A DNA stretch of 64,000 bases from Moringa oleifera (lineage: Eukaryota; Streptophyta; Magnoliopsida; Brassicales; Moringaceae), in the NCBI GenBank assembly GCA_021397835.1, contig JAJFZO010000191.1, forward strand, positions 8,008,001 through 8,072,000, written 5' to 3'. Within the stretch, counting starts at the first letter, position 1. The number at the start of each line of letters is the position of its first letter. The position numbers were made by a program, and so were the translations under genes. Below the pieces are notes generated by a model. That model saw nothing but the letters and a program-made list of their open reading frames with translations. It searched no databases and was not told the DNA's origin. This document shows, piece after piece, positions 48,441-61,490 of this stretch.

Positions 48441-49725
48441 AAGCACACTGTAAAGCATCGCCTTTTGCTGCAGGTGTTAATTACATGGGCAAGCTAGGCT
48501 AGACCATAGCCCCAGGCTATGTTGGACTCTCAAGGCAGCCATAGATGACTACAAGTGCATTGAACAGGGCAAACAAGCATGCACACTAGGCCATCTAAAG
48601 GCAATGCTTCCCTGATGTGTTGGCCGCAATGCCCGTTCTGAAAGTTTTATGAATGGATTGTCTTTTAATTATTGAATTTCTCCAAAAATAACTTGAATAA
48701 ACTATGCAACTCATTAGGAGTCATACCTTAAAATTTAAAAGCATTTCGACTCGGGGGCTATATTTTCATGATTTTTTAAAATTTTTGTCTGTAAAAGATT
48801 CATAAAAAAATTGAGTGCTTAGAAAATTTTGATTTTTCTTTTTTGTGTTGATAGATCTAATTATTCTCCATATCAGTGCAAAATTTCAACTCAAACTCCT
48901 TGTAATACTTTTTTAGATCCATTATAATAACTCAAACATGTTGATGTTCTCTTCTACCTTAAGTGAATTTTCATTTAAGACTCTTTAGGAGGGAGAAGCT
49001 CACTTACTTGGTAGGTGCTCACACAGGCCATATGTGCTCTACCTTGCCCACCCACATGGGCAGGCATTGGGCATAGGGAACCCAGCACACATGGCAAGGG
49101 CTCGGCAACTTGCTGCATTACCCATCTAATCGATAGTGTGTGGTTAGTGAGTCAGGTTATTTGCGATAAATTCCATCTAAGGCTACATACGGGTGAAAGA
49201 TCAATAGCAAACAAATATCACAAGGAAAAGATGAAAGAACTTTAAGAAGAGAGTTAAAGAATGCTTGAAATTGTCGGGAAGGAAGCGAATAGGGGTCGAG
49301 GATACACTTCGATTGGATATGGAACAGTCACGAGCTGGTCTATCGATCGACTCAAGGTGTAGACCAATGCAGATTGTGACAATGGCCTAAGCCCAAGCCT
49401 TTGATATGCTCCTGGAGATGTCTTTGTCAAGATCGCGGTTGGCAGCAAACACCAAGCAGTGTGCTTCAGCATCTGTGTGCCCCTGGTTTTGATCAACGAG
49501 CTTCTTATTCAACTTGTCTCATGGACTAAAGAGTCTAGCATGTACGCGAGTCAACAAGCAAGTAAACTCGTAAGGTTCAAGGAAGCTAATTGGCGGGATC
49601 CCTCGCAAGTGCACTACCGACCGACTATGATCTTTTAAGAAGGATTTGAGTGTGAGCATGCTTGTTGGGACTCGAAAGATGGTGCACTGTGCCTGAGCGA
49701 GGCGAAGCCAGAGAAGACTTTGACC
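48441..49725. other. Spacer between satellite and telomere-like block
   Basis: Mixed DNA without a supported gene. At about 48748-48760 lies GACTCGGGGGCTA, a word often seen near the 3' end of Tat-type retroelements, so this stretch may be a retroelement remnant. Open frames at 49015-49245 (+) and 49254-49496 (-) have no recognised motif. Confidence 0.3.
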
Positions 49726-49727
49726 TT

Positions 49728-51425
49728 TGACCCTAAATTATAAACCTTAGATCCTAGATTCTAAACCTTAAAGCCTAAACAACAAACCCTAAACCCTTCC
49801 CTATGCCATAAACACTAAAGCTTAGATCTTGGACCTTAGACCATAATTCTTAAACAAAAGATTCAAAGACACTAGAACTTAATTGCTAAACCTTAGATCT
49901 TGGATCTTAAACCTTAGAGATTAGATCCTAGGCCCTAAACCCTTAAACCATAGATCTAAGACCAAACCTTAACACTAAACCTAAACCCTAGATCTGAAAT
50001 CCTAGATTTGAAATCCTAGATCCTTGACCTTAAACCTACCCTAAACCCTAAACCCTAATCCTATAACCCTAACCAAAGCCCTATATCCTAAATCTAAGGA
50101 CTTGAACCCTAGATCATAACCCTAAAACCTTATCTTAGATCCTTGAACTTAAAACCCATGACCCTAACCCTAAAATCTTACCTCTGAAACCTAGACCTTA
50201 GAATCTAAAAGACTAAAAACTAAAACCTCAGAACCCTAAAACCTATAATATAGATCCTAGACCTTCCTTAGACTCTAAAACCTTAAAACTTTAAAACTTT
50301 AAAACCTAATAACCCTAAAACCTTAAATTTTCAATCCTCCACGCTCGACCCTAAATCTTAGACCTTAGACCTCTAAACCCCAAAACCCTGAAAACCTATA
50401 TTGTACGTCTTATACCTTAAAACACAAGACCTTAAATCCTAAGTCTTAAAACACTAGAACCAAAAACCCTAAAAGTTAAAGCTCAATCCTTAGATCTTGG
50501 ACCTTAAAACCTTGGACTTTAAGCCCTTGACGCTAAAACTTTAAACCCTAGACTTAGACCTTTGACCTTAAAATTGTAGACTTAAATTCTAAAATTGTAA
50601 ACCCTTAAATCCTTAACCTTCAATGCTCGACCCTAAACCTTAAACCTTGGACTCGAAAACCGTGAAAACCTATACTCTAAGTTTTATATATTCAAATATA
50701 AGACCTTAAACCCTAAATCCTAAAACCTTAGAACCAAAAACCCTAAAACCTAAAACTCAAACCTTAGATCTTGGACCTCAAAACTTAGATCTTGGACCTC
50801 AAAACCCTGGATTCTAGACCCTTGACCTTAAGATTGTGGATCTAAACCTTAAAATCATAAACTCTCAAACCCTCAACCTTAAAACCTAAATCTTAGACCA
50901 TAAACACAAAAACCCTGAAAACCTATACTCTAGGTCCTATACCTTAAAACATAAGACCTTGAAACTTAAATCCTAAAGTGTTAGAACCAAAAACTCTAAA
51001 ACCCAAAACTCAAACCTTAGATTCTAGACCTTAACCCTAATCCTATACCTTGAACCTTGAACCTTGTACTTTGGCTCCTAAACCCTAGTTTTTGGACCGT
51101 AAATGATAAATCTTAACACTAAAATCCTTTCTCAAAACTATAAACCCTAGTTCTTAAAACTTACAAAGCCTTAGACCATAGACTCATGCCCTAAACACTA
51201 GATTGAAAAATCTAGACCTTAAATCTTTGAACTTTGACCCAAACCTTAGGCCCTAGACTCCCGAACCTAGACTTTAGGCCCTAAGCCCTAGAACTTAGAG
51301 TCTAAAACCTCAAACCATAAATCTAAAAACCTATACTTAAAACCAAAACCCTTGACCCTAGATTCTAAAACCTAAATCCTCGACCCTAGTACCTAGACCT
51401 CAAAACCTAGACCTTAAACCCTAGA
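49728..51425 (+). repeat. Degenerate interstitial telomere-like repeat (CCCTAAA type)
   Basis: About 1.7 kb consists almost wholly of 6-8-bp words related to the plant telomere heptamer CCCTAAA, mostly as ACCTTAGA, ACCCTAAA, CCTAGAT and AACCTTAAA. The best-preserved part is 50039-50058, where nearly three exact heptamers are in tandem. The orientation is CCCTAAA on + throughout. A short further patch lies at about 51645-51712. Heavy divergence rules out a live telomere. Confidence 0.88.
50340..51030 (+). repeat. Higher-order repeat (about 253-274 bp) inside the telomere-like block
   Basis: Three copies of a longer unit are recognisable by the sequence TGAAAACCTATA, whose AAAACCTATA part starts at 50391, 50665 and 50918 (spacing 274 and 253). 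After it each copy continues with TATACCTTAAAACA-AAGACCTTAAA or close variants, then TTAGAACCAAAAACCCTAAAA and CTCAA-CCTTAGAT. The spacing shows later amplification of an already degenerate segment. Confidence 0.75.
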
Positions 51426-52655
51426 CAATAATACAAAAGAACCAAAAAGATAAATAAGAAAAAATAAACTACTGAATTAAAGATAATCCAAAAAATAGAG
51501 AAATTATGCTAGAAAAAAGATAATAAAATAAGAACAAACAAAAAAGAAAGTTATGCATAAAACCCAAAAAAAAAACATAAAAAATTACAAAATAGAAAAT
51601 AAAAACAAAAACAATGAACATGACAACAAAGAACATACAATGACCTTGGATCTTAAAAGAAAACTCTCAACCTTAGTCCCTAGGCCTAAAACCTAGACTT
51701 TAAATCCTAGACAACAATACAAAAGAATCACAAAGATAGATAAGAAAAAATAAACTACTGAATTAAAGATAATCCAAAAAATAAAGAAATTATTCTAGAA
51801 AGGAGATCATAAAATATGGACAAACAAAAAAGAAAGACAAGCATGAGAAAAAATAATATAAAATATTACAAATATTAAAAAAAAAATGATGAAAAGAACA
51901 TAAACATGAGCATATAGCAAAGAAGAAACAAAATATTAAAAAAATAAAAGAAATAAAAAAGATAAACAAATAACAATATCTAACTAGCATAAAAATAGAT
52001 AATAAGACGCAAGCAAAAAAAAAAAAAAGTAAAAACCGTATAAAGATCATGCACAAAAGAACCAAAAATAAAAAAATAAAAATAAAGTTAATACAAAAAA
52101 TAGGTACAAAAACAAATAATTGAGAACAAGCACAAAAGTAGAAAACATAGAATAGAAAATAAATTCAACAATTGAGTATAAAAACAAAAAACAAAAAAAA
52201 AAAAAAGCAAGCATAAGAACATAAAAATAACAAATAGATACAAGAACAAAAGATAAACTGAACTACAATAACAACATTATAGAATAAACATAAAAAAATG
52301 AACAAAAAAACTTAAAACAAGCAAAAACAAAATAAGGGAGAACAAGCATAAAAGCAAGGAGGATAAGTAGAGGATAAGTGTAATAACAAAAAAAAGCGAG
52401 GAAAGAATAGCATAAACAGAATAACAAAGAAGAAACACGAAAAAAAAAAAAGCAAAAAAACTAAAACAAAGCACTGGCTAGAAAAATACAAAACTAATAG
52501 AGAATGAACATAAAAGAAATAAAACAAACACAAACACAAACATAAAAGCAAAGAATAAAGAACAAGCATAAAAATAAAATAGGAGATAACTAACATAAAA
52601 AATATATGAAACAAATAATAATGAACAAGAATAAAAGACAAGAAAAAGCACAACG
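51421..52655. repeat. A-rich, T-poor low-complexity block with a 286-bp-spaced direct repeat
   Basis: The + strand is dominated by A with very few T residues, built from words such as AACAAGCATAAAA and AAAAACAAA. A ~140-bp direct repeat occurs at about 51421-51560 and 51707-51846, sharing CAAAAGAA-CA-AAAGATA and AATAAACTACTGAATTAAAG. Minus-strand open frames here (for example 52737-52312) are Phe/Leu/Ser-rich translations of the low-complexity DNA and not genes. Confidence 0.75.
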
Positions 52656-55600
52656 ATAACAATGGTGGATAGTACACAAAATTACATAATGAGAAACTAA
52701 AGTACTTATCTACACAGCTACACCTTTTTGTTACCAATATTAATCAACCATAATTTTTTGGTTAAGCAATAATTATTGAACATCTTTCAAAAAATAGAAA
52801 AAATTATGGTGCACCCTTAACGACATTGAAGATATCTACCTTATTATTTCTCTACAACCTACCAGTTCTCTCACACCTTTAGTCACATCCAATAGCTTCA
52901 AAAATTCTTCATTATCCATATAAAACTTTTAGCACCAATAATGAAAGGGATCATAATTAGGACTACTGACATTTTTTCTACTTTTAGTCTGCCTAAGCCT
53001 TATGTTATGAGAAGAACCTAACAAGCATGTGAAATCTATATAGCAAAAAGAATAAAAGGAATCATAATCTAAAGCAAGTTACTGCATCAAACCTTTTTTC
53101 ACTATCTCATCAAGAGTGTAATGATTAAACATTAAAAGCCATAATCCCAAAATGTTGAATCTTAACAACAATTCCCCATTTGCTAACTTGCCTATTTGTT
53201 TCCTTTATCCACTATGGTAAAAAGACCTAAATTGCATCAGATGCATCACATTCAATAACTGACAAGCTTGTTATTCAAAATTTAATGCTAAATTATTATT
53301 TTTTCAAGATAAAGGAATCCAAATTGGAGAATTATATGTACCTCTTTGTCACACTCACCCAACGCCATTAGTGCTTCTAGGTTTGCCCTTATGTAAAGCA
53401 GCAAGATAGCCTTAAGCCGCAATTTTCACATTGGAAGCAAAAATAAGAAAAAATTTATAAGTTTAAGAAATTTGAGCCAATTGGTATGAAGAAAAGATAT
53501 ATCTTAACTTACTTCTACTATGATTTTGAGAACTCCACCAGAGTTGTAGACTGATTTGATTGATGCTTGTTGTGAATTGAAAATAATAACAATATATGAA
53601 AAGCTATTATCATTTAAACGCATATAATGACTAAAATATGCAGCTAGTAAAAAATTATCAAATCTACATGACAACAGTTAAAACATAGCCCAAAATAAAT
53701 AACAACAATATCTACATACAAGGGTTGAAAAAATGTTATAACCAAATAGGACATATATGATGTATGTTCCTCGTCTTTTTGCTAAAGCATTGGTTCAAAA
53801 GCACTATAGAATATCCAATGAAAATACTAAATAAAAAATTTCATTTTATATTGTTAGAAAGTCTTATATTGAAAATTAAAGTAGATTATTTTTAGATATG
53901 CTAGTTGTAATATACTGGCTTGTAATATTATTATCTATAATAATAAAAAGGCTAATTTACTCCTTGATTGATAAGCTGCTACCATGAATCAAGAAGTAAT
54001 CTACTCTTTGATTGGTAGGGTACTGCCATATATGAATGAGTAATTTACTCCTTCATTGGTAGGCTACTACTTAGTATATATAAGTGTTGTATTTCTATTG
54101 TAAAGTGAGCAAGAATAATATTCTCTTCTCTAAAATTTTACCTATTTACATATATGTTCAAAAAGAAGAGTAAAAGCATCACATAATCTATTGTGTATTG
54201 AAACAAGAATGTGCAAAGATCTCTCTTGCTCAAAAACTTCTTCAAAAAATGTATATACAATGACATACGCAAACATGGTAAAAGACATGCAAAAAAGAAT
54301 ATTACAAATTAAAAAAAAATAGGAAGAATGCCTTTTTTTGGTTGCATGCAGAGAATAGAGCAATTTGTTTTGGATGATGACTATCAATTTCTATATAACT
54401 ATAAGTTCTACACAAAATTAGTGGCTCTGTCTCGCTCGGATATATCTAAAATATTGTGAATCAAATCAATAAAGAAGATTCCTATATAAAAAAAAGAATT
54501 TAGAAATGATGCCTAACTCTTTTTCTTTTTTCTATTCTAATTAAACAATGACGCAAAAATAAGTGCAATTCAAAACATCAAAATCAATTATGATGAGTGC
54601 CTATCCTACCTTATGAAAGGTGAGGTGTCCCATAAAGGATCCATAAATCTTATGTACACACATGATCAGACAACACTTACTAGTCCTGCATATTATTGAA
54701 TTTGTAGATGTCCATGGGAATATCAACTTCAAAGAAAAGAGGATTAACTGGATTAAAAAATAAAAGTGACGAAAAAATTGACCTTCATTGATAAAGAAGA
54801 CTAAAGAAAAAAGTTCAATTTGTATGCATAGAAACAAAAGTGAAGTATTACCTAATTTATTGGGTGTTAAATCAATAGTCTTATCTTGATGTCCCTATAT
54901 AATAAGGTAGATAGACATATAGATACGCATGTTATAGATTAAAAGCAAGAGAGAGAAAGATTATCTTATTTTGGTTGCATGCAAAAAAATAAAACAAGAC
55001 TTGTATTGATATGCCAATCCATTTCTTGACTCCATATAACTATAACCAACCCCTTTTCCCAAAAAAAGCTATGTCCAAAAGAAATCTATAAAGTAATGGA
55101 TCAAATTAGTGAGAAGTCATTTATTAACAAATTACTATTTAAAAATGATGACTCACTCTTTTTATTTTTCTATTCTACTTAAACAGTTCCACGTGAAAAA
55201 AGCATATTTCATAAAATTAAAATCAATAGTAACCTTTTTGGTTATGGTGACACTGTATAATGAGCAACTTATAAAGTGAGATATTTTCAAAAAGGATTTA
55301 CAGATACTATGAATAGACTCAATTGGATAACGCTTACCAGATGCTGCATGTTGATTAATTTGCTTATCTCCATAAAAATATCAAATACAAATAAAGAAAG
55401 ATGAACTTGGTTAAATAATAGAAGTGACCAATACAAAGATGAACTTGATTTAAAAGATAAAAGTGACTAGAAGATTAACTTTCATTAAAATAAAAAAGTC
55501 TAAACAAAAAAGTTCATTTTGTATGCTTAAACATAAGTATAATTTGCTCATCTCCATGATAAATTTTGGTAAGGAATAAGCAACAGAAGGCCAAAAATTG

Positions 55601-55725
55601 AAAGGTTTTGATCACAAGAAAGATTGCTTGATGAATAAGAATGAATTCATCAAATAAACAATGGAAGGTCTAATATTAAAAGAAAATGAATATAAAGTTA
55701 TGAATCTATTGTAGCAGCATGCCCT
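52655..55725 (-). repeat. Segmental duplication, copy A (about 3 kb), with exon-like pieces of an unidentified gene
   Basis: This segment aligns collinearly with 58297-61395 at an offset of about 5.65 kb. Minus-strand exon-like pieces include ASIKSVYNSGGVLKIIVE (about 53574-53521) followed by a GTAAGT donor, VVKIQHFGIMAFNV (about 53170-53130), LDYDSFYSFCYIDFTC (about 53073-53025) and EFLKLLDVTKGVREL (about 52908-52863). The frame breaks after the last piece, where copy B stays open. A further repeated piece with FFEEVFEQERSLHILV (about 54250) recurs within the segment in diverged form. I do not recognise the gene. Confidence 0.6.
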
Positions 55726-58296
55726 GATCTTTTCCTTTCGTAAGACCATAAGTGACATTTTATGTAAAGCATGAAAGGCTAATAAACTCAAGTAGTTTGC
55801 TGAGTAAAGGAAAACCAAGAGTGGACCATAAAGGCCGATGCTAGTGCAGGAAAAGCATGCACAGCAAATCATGTATGTGATGTATGGTTAACAAACATAA
55901 AGGACAACAACTGAGAGTAAGGAAATAAGGATAAAGCAGAGGCAACATTAACTTCAAAAAGTGAACAGAGAGAATGAAATGAAATAAGGTTGATTTAGCC
56001 CTAGAAGCATGTGTTTTATATACTAACCTCAAGGATTGTAGATGCGGGAAGCCCTTTAGAATTGATATTTTGTTTTTGTTTGCAGCTAAAACCTATGAAC
56101 AAATCAATGAGTAAATGGATTTAGTTATGATTAAAAGACAAATAAACAAGTAATCATACAACTAAAACAAAAGAATACTTGTAGTATAGGTTGACTGGCC
56201 ATTGAAAGAGACCAATTTATTTTGAGTAACTAAGGGGAACTAGAAGAGGGAAACAGATTCAAACTAAATCGATAATTATTCTGACATGAATCAAGAAGGC
56301 TTGAAGCTCTCAATGAGCAAAGTAGGAAACACTTTTAGAGCCTCACCTCCAAGTTAGGTAGTTAAGTCAGGCTTGCAAATGAGATGATTTGATTTTCAAC
56401 AGGACACAATTGCTACAAAAGTGATATGTGGATGAAGATCCTATTGGATGTTAAACTCTCATTCTTTACTGATAGGACAAGTAAAATGAAACCATATGAA
56501 ACACTAACCTATAGTGCTTTGCAATTCTCAAGAATTCAAGTCAAGACCTTTTAAAATCACATAAAATCAAATCAAGAACTTGGCAAGAAAATGGTCACAT
56601 GTATCATCTATTAGCTATTTGTCACAAATCTATGAAGATAATAAATAAGCTAATTGTAAACATTGAGAACCAAAAATTTATTAGTTTAAGGGTTGTTCAG
56701 TATCTTCAAACAAATAACAATAACAAAAATGGTGACAACAACTTCAAAACAAGGACAAAAGTAAGTCCTGAGTTAACAAACCTTAATTCACTTAAGTATC
56801 TCAGCTCCTTCAAGTGTAGATAATAGATTATCTCTGAGATAAACAAACTGAAAAATAGGATTATCAGCTTCAAGAAACTATCATGACTAATGGACAGAGA
56901 TAAAAGATATTATTATAAGTGAGACTATGCATCTATCTTCATTGTATCCATTCAATATTTGAAAATTTTTCTTTTTTGAGAAGTCATACCAAAGCGAGTA
57001 GTAATCAGTGACACATGTTAAGATTGAGGATAACATATCTGCTTCACATTATTAACTTTTCTCAAATTATTAACAATACTCTTGGAGAAACACGACATTA
57101 ATTACCACTTTCTCTGATAGTTTTAGGGAAATAACTGCTCCGGTATGTATACAAAAACCAATAAGGTAAAAAGGATGCACATAATGTCCATCATTCAACT
57201 AGTCAATCCCCAAAGACAAAATCAAACCACAATATAAAGAATCAACAATGTTAATTTAATATCAAATATATTTCTAAATTGCATGCCTAAGCTATTTATA
57301 GACAATTATAGACAAAGTTCATACAATGTTGCTTTTAGATTAGCATTACCTTTTGAAGTAGTTCTGAAGAAACCAGTGGATACTCAAATGCTAACATTAT
57401 CGAGAATTCTTACTTGTACTTGTAAGATAGGAGCACCATATCATGCAATTCTTAAGAATCAGGAAATAATGTATGTATTTATATAACAATTATGAATGCT
57501 AACGTGTATATGTTTAAATCTGAGTGTATGGATGAATTCAAGCATGCAAGTATGTGTATGCATGCAAACAAAGTAGATATAATATGCAGGAAAAGGAAAT
57601 TAAATAATGAAAGACATTGATAAAGGCTATACTAGTTACTACGTAAAGTGCAAACCTTGAAAATTCATAAACACCTTACATTGTTAAGACATTCTCACAA
57701 CATAGCTAAGTGGAGGCAAATCTAATAATAAAAGTACTCGACCATTTGACTTGCCACAAGATATTAGATAAGAGCATACCGACATCAAAAAATGCTCTAA
57801 TAAGTAAATCATTACTCAAAATGATGAATGGTTAAAAGAGGCTACATTAATCAACAAATTATGAATTGTCACAAAACAAAAGTCTATATTCACATGATGC
57901 TTACATGAAACATTCCAAAAGGAAAAAGAATCCATGCAAAGCTGGCATAGTTACTATAAAATCAAGTTGTTAACAATCATCATCATATAAAATTTCATAA
58001 AGAAGCATCAAACATGGGCCCTTCTGAAACAAATGATGGATCATATTACCTATTGGATAAGGCTGATCAAATGTTCTTTTTATGAAGAAATTGAAACATG
58101 AAAATAAGTATTACTAAAAAAGAAAACCTCATAAAGAATTCAATGCAATAATGTGTAAAAATTAAGTGATTGTCTCTCCTCGTACTTAAGCAAATACAAG
58201 CTTAAGTCTGTAAGCTATTGACTTAAAAGGAACAAAGTTTTTATAACTTATTAAAACTTCAAGCAAATAACAATGATAACTTCAGGTAAAAACACA
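55726..58296. other. Spacer between the two duplicated segments
   Basis: AT-rich DNA with no recognised gene. Minus-strand pieces such as EALKVFPTLLIESFKPS (about 56343-56293) and EFLRIAKHYR before a GT (about 56535-56510) look exon-like, so this may be intron or exon remnant of the same decayed gene. No open frame is long enough to decide. Confidence 0.3.
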
Positions 58297-61200
58297 ACTA
58301 ATAACAATGATAGAGAAAACACAAAATTAAATAAGAGAGAGATAAGTACTCATTTACACAACTACACCTTTTTGCTAACCATATTGATCAAGCATAATTC
58401 TTTAGTTAAGGAATGATTATTGAACATCTTACAAAAAAAAAAATTGTATGTTTTGTGCACCGTTAGTAACATTAAAGATATCCACCCCATTATTTCTTTC
58501 ATAACCTACCAATTGTCTTACACCCTTAATCACATTCAATGGCTGCAAAAATTCTTCACTACCCACACAAAATATTTGGACCAATATTAAAAGCAATCAT
58601 AATTAGGGTTACTATTATCTTTCCATTTTTAATTTGCTTAAGCCTTATGCTGTGAGAAGGACCAAATGAGCATGTGAAATCTACATAGCAAAAAGGATAA
58701 AGAAGAATCATAATCTAAAGCAAGTTTCTCCATCAAACCTATGCTCATTACCTAATCAGAGACACCATGATTGAACATTAAAAGCCATAATCCCAAAGTC
58801 TTGAATCTTAACGACAATCTTCCGTTTGCTAACTTGGCTACTTATTTCCATTATCCATTAGGGTAAGAAGACCTACATTGCATGATGTGCATCACATTCA
58901 ATAACTGACAAGCTTGTTATTCAACATTCAATGCTAAATTATTAGTTTTCTAGGATAAAGGAATCCAAATTGGAAAATTATATGTACCTACTTGTCACAC
59001 TCTCCCATAAGCTCCAATGAAGTAGATTGCCTCCCCTTTAGTGCTTTTAGCCATTCTTTCCCTTAATGCTTCTAGCTCTATCATCATACCAAGTAGCAAG
59101 ATAGTCTCAACCCATAATTTTTCACGTTGCAAGTAGACATAAGGAAAGTTTATTAGTTAAAGAAATTCGGAGCCAATTGATATGATAAAAAGCCATCTTT
59201 CATTTTTAATAAACATGAAAATGTATTAACTTACTTTTATGGTCATTTTGAGAACTCCACCAGAGTCATAAATTGATTCCATTGATGCCTTATGTGAATT
59301 GAAAATAGTAAAGATATATAAGAAGCTATTATCATCTAAAAACATATAATAGTAAAATATGCAGCTATAAAAAATTACCAAATCTACAATGACAACAGTT
59401 AGATTATAGCCTTAGAATAACTACTGCGGTAGTATCTACATAAAAGAGTGAAAAAATATTACAACCAAATGAGACATATATGACATAAATTCCCCAACTT
59501 TATGAGAAAACATTGCTTCAAGAACACTATGGAGTATCCAATGTAAACACAAAAGAAAAAAGTTCATTTTGTATACTTAAACAGAAGAGTAGAAGCATTA
59601 CATAATTTATTGAGTGTTAAAACAAGAGTGTTTAAAGGTCTCTCTTGCTTAAAAATTTCATCAAAAAATGTATATACAACTACATACAAAAACAAGGTAA
59701 AAGACATGCAAACAAGAATATTACAAATTGAGAGCAACAGATAGAAAGAATGCATTTTTTTGGTTACGTGCAAAAAATAGAGCAAACATGCAAACGAGGT
59801 GGGTGTTCCCAAAAAGGATCTAGAAATACTATAAACACACACGATTGAGCAACACTTACTAGGAGCTGCATATTATTTAATTTGTTGATCTCCATGAAAA
59901 TATCAACTTTGGAGAAAAAAAGAATTAATTGGATTAAAAAGTAGAAGTGACTGAAAAATGGATCTTCATTAAAATAAAGAAGACTAAAGAGAAAAGTTCA
60001 ATTTGTAAGCTCAGAAACAAAAGTGGAATCATTACCTAATTTATTGGATGTTAAATCAACAATCCGCATAAGTTTGTATAGCTCAAAAACTTCATCATGA
60101 AATGTATATAAAAATACATACATAACAAGATAGATAGACATCTAGATAAGCAAGTTATAAATTGAAAGCAAGAGCGAGAAACATTGTCTTATTTTGGTTG
60201 CATGCAAAAGAATAATACATGCACCATATTAATTGATACTTATCCATTTCTTGACTTCGTATAATTATAACTTAACAAAAAAAAAAATACCTATGTCTTA
60301 CTGAAATAAATGAAGCAGTGGATCAAATTAGTGAGATGTCATGTATCAATAAAAGAACATTTAAAAATGATGACTTACTTTTTTTATTTTTCTATCTTAC
60401 TTAAACAGTTTCACATTAAAGAAAGTACAATTGACAAGATTAAAATCAATAGTAACTTATAGCCGTTTATAAACGTAACGTGTTTTAAGAAAGGATATAC
60501 AAATACTATAGACATACTCAATTGGATAACTGCATGTTGATTAATCTGCTAATCTCCATAAAAATATCAAATAAGAAAGAAGAACATGGTTAAATAATAG
60601 AAGTGACCACAAGAAAAATGAACTTGGTTGAAATAACAAAAGTGACCAAAAAATTAACTTTCATTGAAATAAAAAATTTTAAACAAAAAAGTTGAAACAG
60701 AAAAGTTAAAGCATTACCTAATTTATTGTGCATTAAAACAAAAGTTTGATGAAAAAACTTCATTAGGAAATGTATATGCAATTACATAATAAACAAAGAC
60801 GACAAGAGAACAAGTAGATTATAGATTGAAAATAAAAGGGAGAAAATTGTCTTGTTTTGGTTGACCCAAACGAATCAAGCAGGCTTTGTTTTGGTTGACA
60901 ACTATCCATTTCTTAGCTCCACAAAGCTATCACTTGTACACAAAATCAATGGTTGTGACTCCAAGAATATGTATTACCAGTGAAAAAGTCTTCCATCAAC
61001 CAAAAAAGGTTTAAAAGTGATGGCTAACTCTGTTTCTTTTTTTTTCTTGTTAAAGAGTGACATATAAAAAAGACAATTCAAAATATTATAACACTAACCT
61101 TCTTGGTAACATTGAGCTTACATGATGAGTAACTGTCGCAGGTTCTGAGAGGTAAGGTATTTTCAAATAAGATCTACAAATACAATAAATAAACACAATT

Positions 61201-61395
61201 GGACAAAACTTACCAAGTGTAATTTGCTAATCTCTTAGATAAATCTTGCTAAGGAACAAGCAAGGAAGGCCTAAATCGAAAGGTCTCAATCACAAGAAAC
61301 ATTGCTTAATGAATAAGAAAGAATTTATCGAACAAACAAAGGGAAGCCTAATATCAAACGAAAATGAATGAAAAGTTATGAATCTACCTTAGCAG
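58297..61395 (-). repeat. Segmental duplication, copy B (about 3.1 kb), with exon-like pieces of an unidentified gene
   Basis: Collinear with copy A. Minus-strand pieces in order: a repeated block containing EIFKQERPLNTLV and LNKLCNASTLLF (about 59650-59580); ASMESIYDSGGVLKMTIK (about 59289-59236) with a GTAAGT donor; VYLQREKLWVETILLLGMMI (about 59138-59080) continuing to a stop near 59000; KIVVKIQDFGIMAFNV (about 58824-58772); YPFCYVDFTCSFGPSHSIRL (about 58704-58640); and EEFLQPLNVIKGVRQLVGYE (about 58560-58500) followed by RNNGVDIFNVTNGAQN. The last exon-like piece is open in this copy. The family is unknown to me. Whether B is a live gene cannot be decided, but stops near 58640-58560 make it doubtful. 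Confidence 0.6.
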
Positions 61396-61490
61396 CATTC
61401 GTAAGATCTCGTCAACTTTCATGGAAAGAATAAAATTAAAGGAACTCTGAGTACACATGATTATATGCAAAAACTTAAAAACATATTTAC

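Noticed and set aside
49728..51425. A functional chromosome end
   Set aside because: Heptamers are too diverged and ordinary DNA continues on both sides.
52277..52737. 141-codon minus-strand frame rich in Phe, Leu, Ser and Cys
   Set aside because: It is the translation of A-rich low-complexity DNA; hydrophobicity is a composition effect.
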